From Chrysochromulina tobinii (taxonomy: Eukaryota > Haptophyta > Prymnesiales > Chrysochromulinaceae), in NCBI GenBank assembly GCA_001275005.1, contig JWZX01003375.1, positions 1 to 40,053 on the forward strand: DNA of 40,053 bases, written 5' to 3'. Position numbers and translations under genes: made by a program. Position 1 is the first letter of the stretch. Each line of letters begins with the position of its first letter. The notes beneath the pieces are model-generated. The model was given only the letters and a program-made list of their open reading frames with translations. It was not told where the DNA came from and did no database searches. Positions 1-9,500 of the stretch are shown here, in pieces.

Positions 1-43
1 CCTGGACGCGACCAACGGCGCCGAGATTGTCGACTACGAGTGA
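1..43 (+). CDS. C-terminal end of an unknown protein (partial at left edge)
   Basis: Only the last 13 codons are visible, reading LDATNGAEIVDYE and ending in TGA at 41-43. An acidic C-terminus before a stop, followed by about 700 bases without a convincing gene, fits the 3' end of a + strand gene that begins outside the window. Too short to assign a family. The frame is chosen because it is open to the window edge and protein-like; another frame cannot be excluded. Confidence 0.4.
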   Translation, partial: LDATNGAEIVDYE

Positions 44-746
44 GCGCCGCCTCCCACGCAGTGGCGAGGCTCTGCCCTGAGGGACCGTCCTCTGAGAGGC
101 GCTCGATTGGGTGCACACATGCTCGGCTGTCCCTGGCACGGCATGATGGGCGGCTATTGGTGCAGGAGGAGATGGCATGTGCGGGTCAGTGCGCGCGCTG
201 TGCGGGTCGGGTGAACTTGAATGCATCGATCGTGACGAAACGGCAGGTGCCGTGGCTGCAGTCCCGGAGTGTGCAGACGCACGCTTGATACGGTTTTACT
301 ACGGTAGTATAAGAACAAAATATTACACGAAAAGCACCGCGGGCGGGCCGCGCGAGCACGGGCCACGACCGGACCGCGACCGCCGGCGCCGGCTGGCCTA
401 GCTACCACGCGCGTGTCCGCCCCCCGCGCCCCGGGGGGCGCCGCGCGAGCCGCCGGACCCCGCGGGCCGCGCGCGGCGGACTGCTGGGCGGCGGCGAGCC
501 CGGCGGACCCGCGTCGAGATGCAGTTGCAGATGATGAACGGGATTGTGATTCTGCGTATTGGCATGCGAATAGGATATTCACACCGGTCACCGCCGGTAA
601 CCGCCGTCCACCGCCCCCACGCGGCCGCCGCGTCTGGCACAGGTCTCCAGTGCAAAGATTGGCGTTCGTCGTTCGACCGGATGGTCTAGGTCAGACGCGG
701 TGGCAATCTGGCAAAGCCGCAAGCGGAAAGGTCCAAGGGTGGCGCA
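44..746. other. Intergenic, 3' ends of two converging genes
   Basis: No convincing gene here. A short AT-rich island around 288-330 stands out in very GC-rich surroundings and could hold the polyadenylation region of the upstream + gene. The stretch from about 330 to 520 is extremely GC-rich. The SNW1 gene on the opposite strand ends at 747. Confidence 0.5.
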
Positions 747-1305
747 CTACTTCTTGCTGGCGCGGGCCTCGCTTAGGAATTCGTCCAGCCCAAACGGATC
801 GGCGGCACTCTCCTGTTCAAACTCGACCGGCCGACCTCCTCCTCCTCCTCCGCCGCCGCCTCCTTTCGCGCCCTCGAAACCGCGATCTCCCGCGCGATCT
901 CCCGGCTGGAAGCGCGCCGCCTTGCTCACACGCTCCATTGCAGCTGCCTCGTCACTCCAACCATCGTCTGCCGTTGAGCGCGACGGACGGTAGATCGCTT
1001 CGGCTGCGGCTCCCCCTTTGAATAAAGCCTTGTCGTAGATGTTGTACGCGTCGTCCTCGCCCGTGAAGCCAGAGGCCACGCCCGCGCTCTGGTTGAACAG
1101 CCGTTGGTCGTACAGCGTCTCGCTCGATGTCGGAGCTGCTTGTCCGAGAGCGATCCGCTCCGAGATATCGCGCTCCTCCTCACGACCTCCTTTGGAGCGC
1201 TTGCCGTCGCGCGTCTCGAGGCGACGCTCACGCTCTCTCTCGCGCTTGCGCTCGCGGCGCAGCTCCTCGCGCTCCCGCTCGCCCTCGTCCTCAAACTCGC
1301 CGCGC

Positions 1306-1348
<43 letters not shown>

Positions 1349-2411
1349 ACTCGCCCTCTCCGTAGTCTCCGTCACTATTGCCAGGAGGTGCCGTCGAGCG
1401 AGGCGGTGGCGGCGGCGGCGGCGGCGGTGCGGCATGACGCTCCTCCCGAGCCCTCTGTGCGAGCAGGCGCAGCTCGTCCTCCTTGCTCTCCTTCTCCTTG
1501 GCCGCGATCCGCTTCTGGATGTGCGCGCGCTTCTCCACTTCTTCGCGTGCGCTCCGCTCCGCCACATAGAGCGACTCAGAGAGCTTCGCAAAGTTGTCCG
1601 AGATTTGCACCTCCTGCATGTTGCGACCGTCGGCGGCGAGGCGCTTGTCGAGCGGGATGGTGTACCCCTTGAGGTTCTTCCAGTTCGAGATGCACGGTGG
1701 GATCTTCCAGTCCTGCTGGTCTTGCACCGTGATCTTGCGCGGCGGCGAGTGCATCACCGGCGCAGGCGGCGAGGGAGGCCCGCGAGGAACACGCTTGTGC
1801 TTAAACTTGGGCGGCTCCATCGGGTCCACAGGCGCCTCCACCATCCGGATGACGCGATTCGTCGCACCCGACGCCTGCGCCCCCCCCGCTGAGCTCGACT
1901 GGTACCGGATGTAGGTCGGCTCCTTCTTATCTGCGAGCGCACGCTCGAGAGAGCCGTGCACGCCCTCGGCCTTACCCTTGACCATCGCCTCGAGCGCGAG
2001 GCGCGTGCGCTCACTGTTTTCGGCGGCCACCTGATCGGAGGGCTTCTCGAGCTGCTCCGCTGAGAGCTGCTTGGCCGTCAGCGCATCCTTTGTCGAGTGG
2101 ACGACCTTGCCCTCGCGCTGGCCAACTGTGGCGATAACGTCGTGCCGCGCCTTACCCGCCGCATCTGTCGTGAGCGCGAGAGTCTGCGAAGCCGACTGGC
2201 CTTTGCGCCCCATTCCAAGCGGGTACTGGGCGACGTGCACCTCTGGGAATGCACCGCCACCTCCAAAGTCGGCCAGCGACCGCGGGATCCATCCCTTGCG
2301 TTGGCCCTGCGGCGGTGGCTTCACGACCGGTCGTGGAGGCGCCATCGCCGATGGATCCTCCGCCTCGGGCTCCTCCACGTGTTTCGGCAAAGGCAAGGTC
2401 AGGCCCATCAT
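747..2411 (-). CDS. SNW1: SNW1/SKIP (Prp45) splicing and transcription cofactor
   Basis: Full-length, intronless SNW-domain protein of 554 residues (human protein 536). SNW1/SKIP/Prp45 is a core protein of the activated spliceosome and a transcription coregulator in the nucleus. Visible landmarks in family order: the GQRKGWIPRSLADFG block near residues 36-50, FPEVHVAQYPLGMG near 55-68, YIRY, RVIRMVEAPVDPMEPPKF near 186-203, PRGPPSPPAPVMHSP near 209-223, then the diagnostic SNWKN at 242-246 with KGYTIPLDKRLAADGR, an RxAREE helix, and the C-terminal YDQRLFNQ, DPFGLDEFL blocks. The ATG at 2409-2411 is used; an upstream in-frame GTG adds three residues but is not needed. A Gly run of about 14 residues is encoded by a GCC/GGC trinucleotide repeat near 1306-1350, an expansion not typical of the family. 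The C-terminal basic tail of animal proteins is absent. Confidence 0.97.
1306..1350. repeat. Coding trinucleotide repeat (GCC)n in SNW1
   Basis: About 14 tandem GCC triplets on the + strand, read as a poly-Gly run in the SNW1 protein on the - strand. A second shorter GGC run lies near 1405-1425. These lie in the linker between the SNW core and the C-terminal region. Confidence 0.85.
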
Positions 2412-3083
2412 GTTCGACACGCGCCGGAGCGTGCAGGATCACGCCTGGCGGCGGCGAGAGACTGCGGGCGCGGACGACGTGAACACGCACTCGTCTTCCC
2501 ACAGCCCGAGGTCGCAGAATTGCTCCACAGCCAAGTGTCTTGATGTGCATCCCCTAGAGTTCCAAATTACATGGTCACTCACATCGGTGTAGGAAGCATT
2601 CGATTTCCCTGGTTAGTCGAATTCAAGTTGGGTGATTTCTTGGAGCTTCGAAACGACTCAAAAAATCTTTCCGGATTTGGAGTTCTGATCTCCGCGGCGA
2701 CTCCGCGGGGTTGTGCAGCCGCACTGCAGCCTCCCGGGTAGGGACCGTGGGCAGACATAAGGGCCGCTCGCATCACGAGTCAGCGCGCCAAGCTTCGTGG
2801 AGTCGAGGCACCCGATCGCCGTGTCAGTCATGACGAAGAAGAATACTCATGACGACGACGCCGTGACCCTCTAGGGCGTTCAACGCCAAGAGAGCGCAGA
2901 GGATGCTCGTCGGATGGCAACGGAAACGGAAGCCCTCCACTGTTGACCTCACCGTGCTATGGTGCATCCTTACTGGATGCATCAGAGCGTGCCGCAAGCT
3001 CAAGCTCCGATACTTGGGGTACCAGCGGGGCCCAACGCCTCAGCAAGGACGGCGAGAACAAGGTTGAGCGCACATCGAGCAAA
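2412..3083. other. Divergent intergenic region between SNW1 and the MFS gene
   Basis: Head-to-head spacing of about 670 bases between the SNW1 start and the first in-frame ATG of the transporter. It should hold both promoters. The transporter frame stays open back to 2943 without an ATG, so an upstream coding exon joined by splicing is possible but not demonstrable. No RNA gene or repeat was seen. Confidence 0.4.
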
Positions 3084-4484
3084 ATGCGCTTGGCTGTGCG
3101 CATGATCTCGATGAATCACAAGAAGCTGCTCGTGCTTGTGTGCTCAAACATAGCGAACTTGTGCTGCCACGCAGTCTACTCGGTGCTTGCATCCTTCTTC
3201 CCACAGCAGGCAGCAGCGAAGGGCATGAGCGAAGACTTGGTCGGCGTCGTATTTTCAATCTTTGCTGGCATCATGTTTGTGGTCTCGCCTGTTGCGGGCA
3301 TACTGATGCAGCAGCGCGGCAAGGTCTGGGTGTATCTGTGCGGGCTTGGAATCGTCTCTATTTCAACAATGCTCTTCGCAGCGGCCACTTTTGTGCCGGA
3401 GGGCTGGCCTTTTGCGGTGTGGTGCCTCTCGATGCGAATAGCTCAGGGCGTGGGTGCGGCGTTGGAGGAGACGGCCATGTATGCGATCATCGCGGAGCTC
3501 GATGCTGAGAATATCACCTTCTATCTCGGCATCTGCGAGATTTCGACCGGCTTGGGGTACATGATCGGACCGCCGCTTGGTGGCATCCTCTTCATGGCAG
3601 GCGGCTTCTCGTTGCCTTTTGTTTGCGTGGGTGCCCTCATCGCTCCCGCAGCGTTGATCTTCTACCGTTCCATGCCGAACGACGCCCACCCCGTCAGCAA
3701 GGACCAAGAGCGCGTCGAGCCCGTCGCTACGCGCAGCCTTCTGGTGAACCCACAGGAGCCCGTCGCTATGCGCAGCCTTCTGGCGAACCCACACGTGATC
3801 GTCATAGCGGTCGCAGCGATGCTCGGCAACTCGGACTATGCCTTCCTCGAGCCAACGCTTGGCGAGCATGCATTGAACCTCGGGCTTGCGAAAACCCCTG
3901 ATGCCATAGGAGCACTCTTCTCGGTGACGATTGTCGCCTACACGTTGTCATGCCCGGTGATCGGTCTCCTGGCAAAGCGCGAACGGATGGGCCCGCGCGC
4001 TGTCATCGTCATCGGCCTGGTCTTTCAGCTCTTCGGCTTCTTGCTGGTCGGGCCCTCGCCGCTGCTGCAGCAGGAGCAAATGGGCATGCCGCAGATGGTC
4101 CTGGCCCTGTTACTCTTTGGAGTGGGAGCGGCGATGTCCATGACGCCGTTGATGGATGATATCATGCTCTCGTGCAGGAGGCATGCGGAGGAGGCCTCCG
4201 TCGCCATCGCGCCGCTCATCATGTCCTCGTTTGCTTTGGGGCAGATGATCGGACCCCTGATCGGCGCCTCCGCGTCAGGGCGAATGGGGTTCCCTTGGGC
4301 GTGCACGCTCATGGCCTCCTTACTGCTGGCTCACCTCGCGGTCATCGCCATCGTGTCTGCCGTCCGGCCAAGAAAGGCCATGAAGAATCGAGCGTACGTC
4401 GGGGTGGAGCTGGCATCGGTGACGGTGTCAGTGGTCGCTTCGCCCGAATCTGGTGCGGCGCGGTGCCTTTCGCATGTGGCATGA
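3084..4484 (+). CDS. MFS transporter, SLC18B1/vesicular amine transporter-like
   Basis: Twelve-helix major facilitator of about 466 residues starting at the first in-frame ATG. Hydrophobic segments are spaced as in MFS_1 proteins, with a longer central loop after helix 6. The second-half-of-domain-one block (GICEISTGLGYMIGPPLGGI, then GGFSLPFVCVGA) and the late block (ALGQMIGPLIGA, then GFPWACTLMA) resemble the SLC18B1 polyamine/amine branch. It probably moves an organic cation by proton exchange across an endomembrane or the plasma membrane; the substrate is inference. The central loop carries a 39-base in-frame duplication (3717-3794) giving two copies of EPVA-RSLL-NP. No intron is seen. 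The open frame extends upstream of the ATG, so the N-terminus is uncertain. Confidence 0.88.
   Translation: MRLAVRMISMNHKKLLVLVCSNIANLCCHAVYSVLASFFPQQAAAKGMSEDLVGVVFSIFAGIMFVVSPVAGILMQQRGKVWVYLCGLGIVSISTMLFAAATFVPEGWPFAVWCLSMRIAQGVGAALEETAMYAIIAELDAENITFYLGICEISTGLGYMIGPPLGGILFMAGGFSLPFVCVGALIAPAALIFYRSMPNDAHPVSKDQERVEPVATRSLLVNPQEPVAMRSLLANPHVIVIAVAAMLGNSDYAFLEPTLGEHALNLGLAKTPDAIGALFSVTIVAYTLSCPVIGLLAKRERMGPRAVIVIGLVFQLFGFLLVGPSPLLQQEQMGMPQMVLALLLFGVGAAMSMTPLMDDIMLSCRRHAEEASVAIAPLIMSSFALGQMIGPLIGASASGRMGFPWACTLMASLLLAHLAVIAIVSAVRPRKAMKNRAYVGVELASVTVSVVASPESGAARCLSHVA
3717..3794 (+). repeat. 39-bp tandem duplication in the MFS central loop
   Basis: Units 3717-3755 and 3756-3794 differ at a few positions and each encodes a 13-residue EPVAxRSLLxNPx segment in the cytosolic loop. 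The length is a multiple of three, so the reading frame is kept. Confidence 0.9.
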
Positions 4485-4678
4485 CCTCCTCATCATGCCG
4501 CCGTTTAGAACAGCCATAGAAATTCTCAAGTTCGGCGTTTCTCGCTCGTCAAGCGGCTCTTGCCGCCGCCGCCATTGTGATACGTAAGTCAGCCCAAACA
4601 TGCCCAATGTGTCGAAGTTCGAAACGTGCGTCGCAAAAGTGACGAAGCGCCTCCAAGAACACGCGCGCCCTCACGACG

Positions 4679-6208
4679 ATGTTCACGACCGTCTTGACTC
4701 GACGCCTGCCAGCGGCCGCTCTGCGCCAAATACGCCGCTCCTTGGCCTCCGGCGCCCCTGCCGACACCAGCACCCTCTATGGAAGAATGATGGCCTCTAA
4801 CCCTCTCCTGACCTCCGCCTTGACGGGCAGCATGCTCTGGTCATCTGGGGATCTGGTGGCACAGTTCCTGGAGGTCAAAGGAGCCGGGACACACGAGCAG
4901 CATATTGGCGGCTCTCACGCGTCCGAGGACGACTTTGGCACCGGCGTTCCTATCATCGCAGCCGACTCTCCCAAGACGTTTGACCCGAAACGTACCGCCG
5001 GCACCGTGGTGCACGGAGCTGCGGTTGGTGGCGTGGGCACCTATCTGTGGTACAACTTTCTGGACGGCGTGGTGCGCGGAGCCATGCGCCTCACTCCTGG
5101 CGGGCTGCCTTTCGTGGGCGCGAAGCTCGGGCTTGAAATCGCAATCTGGCATCCCACGTCTCTGTTAGCCTACTGGACGATCTGTGGCACAGCTCAGGGC
5201 CACTCATTTGAGAAGATCCTGCGCGAGCTGCGCGACTCATTCGTCTCGACGCTCGTGGGCGACGCGATCTTCTGGACGCCGGTCGACATCCTGTGCTTTT
5301 GGAAGGTCCCTGTGGGACTCCAGACGCTCTTTGCCAACGCGGGCTGCTTCGTCGAGTCGATCGCTCTCTCGTACGTCCACGACCATGGTTTCGACCTCTT
5401 CGCCTTAGTTAAACCCGTCGCGTCAGTTGCGCCAGTTTCGTCCGTCGCGCCCCCCACGCCTCAGGCTCTCTCCTTCACGGGCGCCTCTCCCCTGAAGGGG
5501 GCTCCCCTCAAATCAGACGAGCTCAATCGACTTCAACTGCCGATCAGAAGCGAAGGATGGCACCGGGAGTCACTTGGGCTGACCCCAGAATGCGGACATC
5601 GAGCGTTTGATGACCCCAAAGACTTGATCGCAGAGCCTCCCTCCGCCGCCGTGGCCAAGTTCGCTGGAGTCTCGAGCCTTGCTCGGAGCTTCGCCTCCTT
5701 CGGCTCACGTGTCGACGCCGTCGTCGCCGGTGCGTCGTCGCAGTTCGACGCGCTCGATCAAGATCGTAACGGCCGCCTCACGTTGAAGGAGTTGCAGGCC
5801 GCGCAGGGCAGCTTGCCAGGGGTGCAGGATCAGGTCGTAGGCGCGGTGATGATGCGCCTCATTAGCCGTCGACTCTTGGCCACGAAGCCTAATCGGGGCG
5901 AAGGGGCGGCGGCGGAGCTGTACATGTCGAAGACGGAGTACTTGCGCATGCTCGACGCGCTTCACACTACGGGATACCGCAAATCGCGGCTGGCAGACGT
6001 CGTCTTCGCCATGTTCGATGAGAACGAGGACGGGCAGATTGACGTACGTGAGCTCCGGAACTTGCTGTGCGTCGTGACAGGGAAGGAGCCGAAAGGGAAG
6101 CTGGTGGAGGACATCCTGAAGGCCGCGGACACGGACACGAACCGCAAGCTCAGCAAGGCAGAATTCTTCGCCTTGATGCAGCAGATGCAACTCAGTGTCA
6201 GGCTCTGA
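4679..6208 (+). CDS. Mpv17/PMP22-family membrane protein fused to C-terminal EF-hands
   Basis: Intronless gene for 509 residues. The N-terminus (RR-L-AAALRQIRRSLASGA, residues 8-26) is Arg-rich with no acidic residues, like a mitochondrial presequence. Residues about 36-240 form an Mpv17/PMP22 domain: the opening NPLLTSALTGSMLWSSGDLVAQ, a T-G-x-x-x-H-G-A region at 107-115, YLWYNFLD, and the family signature FWTPVDILCFWKVPVGLQTLFANA near 199-222. About 100 linker residues follow, then EF-hands: loop 1 D360-D362-N364-G365-E371 and loop 2 D447-N449-D451-G452-E458 are canonical; a third at D484-D486-N488-E495 lacks the usual Gly. Mpv17 proteins are inner-mitochondrial or peroxisomal channel-like proteins. 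The fusion suggests Ca2+ control of the channel; that is inference. Confidence 0.92.
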   Translation: MFTTVLTRRLPAAALRQIRRSLASGAPADTSTLYGRMMASNPLLTSALTGSMLWSSGDLVAQFLEVKGAGTHEQHIGGSHASEDDFGTGVPIIAADSPKTFDPKRTAGTVVHGAAVGGVGTYLWYNFLDGVVRGAMRLTPGGLPFVGAKLGLEIAIWHPTSLLAYWTICGTAQGHSFEKILRELRDSFVSTLVGDAIFWTPVDILCFWKVPVGLQTLFANAGCFVESIALSYVHDHGFDLFALVKPVASVAPVSSVAPPTPQALSFTGASPLKGAPLKSDELNRLQLPIRSEGWHRESLGLTPECGHRAFDDPKDLIAEPPSAAVAKFAGVSSLARSFASFGSRVDAVVAGASSQFDALDQDRNGRLTLKELQAAQGSLPGVQDQVVGAVMMRLISRRLLATKPNRGEGAAAELYMSKTEYLRMLDALHTTGYRKSRLADVVFAMFDENEDGQIDVRELRNLLCVVTGKEPKGKLVEDILKAADTDTNRKLSKAEFFALMQQMQLSVRL

Positions 6209-6529
6209 GTCTTGTATACTGCGAACACTGAAAATCCATGCTGAAAATCTATGGGACTTGGGTGGAGTGTGGGCTGTGGGGTGTTGGGAGTTCAAATTCG
6301 ATCAAATCAGAACTCCTATTGTCAAAGGAACGACCTTATCAACTGTGAGTGGTGCCTTCTTACGCAACGCAAGCTCCGGCCAAACCCGTTTCACAGGACT
6401 CTTGGCACCCACCTGTGAACAAGGCTCTCTGTCTGCATGTGTCTCACGGCTGGCCTGTATTTCATTGTACTGTATTCTCTTCACGGCTCCGTTGTTTACG
6501 TGTTGTGTGTATTAAAACTGAACACCGAT
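6209..6529. other. Intergenic / 5' leader of the GNAT-PARP gene
   Basis: Contains no separate gene. An upstream in-frame ATG at 6437 would add 31 mostly hydrophobic residues to the next protein. TATTAAAACT at about 6510-6519, just before the ATG at 6530, may be a promoter or initiator element. Confidence 0.4.
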
Positions 6530-9500
6530 ATGGCACCCCCTTCACGGAGAATGGTGCGCTCGTTGATGCCGACACCGATGAGCGCCGACCAGTTGGATGC
6601 CGTGATCGCACTCTATCATCACGTGCTGCCCTCGATGACGCTCCGCTTTTTGCGCACCTTTCTCACGAAGCCGGACGTCAGAACGCTCGTGCTGCTGCTG
6701 CCAGAGGACGTCGACAGCATCGCGAACGACGACGACGACTCCATCGAGGCGGTGAGTGATGATGACGAGGAGGATGGCGCTGAAGACGACGAAGCGGACG
6801 GCGAAGACGGCGACGAGGATGAGGCGGATGGCAAGGACGCTCTCGCCCCCGCCGCTTCGGATGCGCTGACGCCCGAGGAGGCTGCCGCGCGCTGCGAGCA
6901 ACGACGCCTCGAACGTCGACGGCTCGCGGGAGCACTGAGCTACGAGCAGGGCGAGCACTTTGGGCAGCACTTGGTCCAGGTGAGCTTGCTCGGCTGCCGG
7001 CTGCGCTACCAGAAGCTTGGGGTGGGCTCCCGCTTGGTGGGCACGTTGCTCAAGGGCGAGGCGACGGCCGAGCGGCCTGAGGCGGGCATTGTGTGGGCGG
7101 ATACGGGGGCGATCCCCTTCTTCCGTCGGCATGGCTTCAACGACGACCCGATCCTGTGCTCTCGATACCGCGAGATTGTGGCGCCATGGGCGCGCTCGAC
7201 CTTGATGAGCGTGCAGCTGGCACCACCCATCCCCGACCTCGCAGCCGGCGCTGGCGCGAGCGCGGCGGCGGCTGCCTGGGTCGCGGCGGAGCCGTTGGGC
7301 GAGCAGGTGCGTTGATTGCCACTGATGATCCGCCTTGCATGCACGTGCTCACCACGGCGCTGGCGGAGCCGTTGGGCGTGCAGCTCGCGGCATGGCGGCA
7401 CGCACGTCTGCTCGAGTACTCTCGGGAGCTTGCCCTCATCGAGCGCTTCCACACCGAAGTGAGATCGCTCCGAGATAAGGTGAGGCTGATGATTGCTCGA
7501 TGGCCTTCCGCGTGGGGCCTTCCTCGCTCACGACGGCGCCTTCCTCGGTGCCTGCGGATGGGCCCTCGCGCTCGCCCTCGATTGCATGCACGCGAGCCTG
7601 CCCTCGATTGCATGCACGCGAGCCTGCCCTCGATTGCATGCACGCGAGCCTGCCCTCGATTGCATGCACGCGAGCCTGCCCTCGATTGCGGGGATGCTCT
7701 GATGGCTACTGATGCTCACTGATGACTGCATGCAGGTGAGCCTGCAGCAGGGCCACATCGCGGCACTGCAGGCGGAGAATACCAAGCTAAAGCGAGAGAA
7801 GACGGCCCTCCAGCAAGACTTTGATGAGTACAGGCACACTGCCGAGCGTCGTGCCGAGCGTCATGATGCCGTGAGTACTGCCGAGCGCGCCGCGGGCCGT
7901 CTCGCGCATAACGACGACGACATCCAGAGAAACGACGAGGGCGGCGCGGCTCCTTCAGTCGGAATGGGCGCCGTCTCGGGCGCGGCTCCTTTGGTCGGTA
8001 TGGGCGCCGTCTCGGGCGCGGCTCCTTTGGTCGGTTTAGGCGCCGTCTCGGGCGCGGCTCCTCGGTCCGGCTTGGGCGAGACGCGCGACGCTGCCACGCT
8101 CCAGCACGGGCCGTTGCAGGCGCTGCTGCTGCCGCTGCCGAGCCGGGCAGAGCCGGACTCGCCCGCGCGCTCTTCACAGCCGTCCTCGGCCCATTCACAG
8201 CCGCACTCCGGCTCTTGTGCCTCACCTTCGGCCTCGCCGCTAGCGCGCCGTGTCGAGCGCTGGGCTGGCTCGCCCTCGCGCTCAAGTGTGCCCGAGCTGA
8301 CGCACGAGCAGCTGCAGCTCGAGCTGAGCAAGGCGAGTGCCTCTGATGGCCCCTGATGACCTTCTGATGACCTTCTGATGACCTTCTGATGACCTTCTGA
8401 TGACCTCTGATGACCTCTGATGGCCTCTTATGGCCTCTTATGGCCATTGATTTCCTCTAATCGCCTCTGAGTGTCTCTGATGACATCTGATGACCTCTTA
8501 TGACCACCTACGACCTCTTTTGACCTTCTGATGACCTATGATGTCCTCTGATGACCTCTGATGACCTCTGATGACCTTTGATGACCTTTGATGACCTCTG
8601 ATGACCTCTGATGACCTCTGACGACCTCTGACGACCTCTGATGACCTCTGACGACCTCTGATGACCTCTGATGACCTCTGATGGCCTCTGATGGCCTCTG
8701 ATGGACTCTGATGGCCTCTGATGGCCACTGATGACCTCTGATGGCCACTGATGACCTCTGATGACCTCTGATGACCTCTATTGACCTCCGCTCGCCTCCA
8801 TGATTGCCCCATTCATCAGGTCAAGCCACAATCTGCACAGCCGAGCTCCGGGCTCGTGTTGCGTGAGTGGCGCGCGTTGACGCCAGAGCGAACGCGCAGC
8901 CTTCGCCTTCAGTTCGATGCATGCCGCGCAAGGTGAGTGCCACTGATGAGCCGTGATGACCATTGATGGCCTCCCTCATCAAGGTGAGTGCCACTGATGA
9001 GCCGTGATGGCATCGGATGGCCACGGACGGCCACGAACGGCCTACGAAGTGCCACTGATAGCGCCCTCCATCGGACGCATGCATGCGCTAGGCTTCATGA
9101 GCCCGCCGCGCCACTGATTGCCACTGATTGCCACTGATAGCGCCCTCCATCGGACGCATGCATGCGCTAGGCTTCATGAGCCCGCCGCGCCCGCCCTTCG
9201 GCTCTTCTACGGCGGCCCACGCGCCGAGCTGGAGCGAGTGCTCCTGGATGGCTTCGATAAGGTTCCAGTGGACCCACACGACGTGACCATCTATGGGCGC
9301 GGCTGGTACTTCTCCAAGTGAGCTGATGGTCGCTGAGTGCCGCCGAGTGCCGCCGCCGAGTGTTGCCGAGTGCCACACCGAGCGCCTCCGAGCGCCCTTT
9401 GAGTGCCTCTGAGTGCCTCCGAGTGCCTCTGAGTGCCCTCCGAGTGCCCTCTGAGTGCCCTCTGATTGCCTCCCTCATCAGGTATGCGGCGCATGCGCAC

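Noticed and set aside
2943-3083. Non-ATG N-terminal extension of the MFS transporter
   Set aside because: It starts at TTG and adds Ser-rich residues with no homology. It would only be real as part of an upstream spliced exon.
8345-8790. CRISPR-like array
   Set aside because: Units are continuous decamers with no unique spacers, inside a eukaryotic intron.
8498-8812. Open frame on the - strand rich in RGHQRSSEVI repeats
   Set aside because: It is the decamer minisatellite of PARP intron 3 read backwards. The length is produced by the repeat period and the residues carry no information.
9092-9170. First copy of the PARP exon 5 start as the real exon
   Set aside because: It meets an in-frame stop within about 15 codons; the second copy continues into the catalytic domain.
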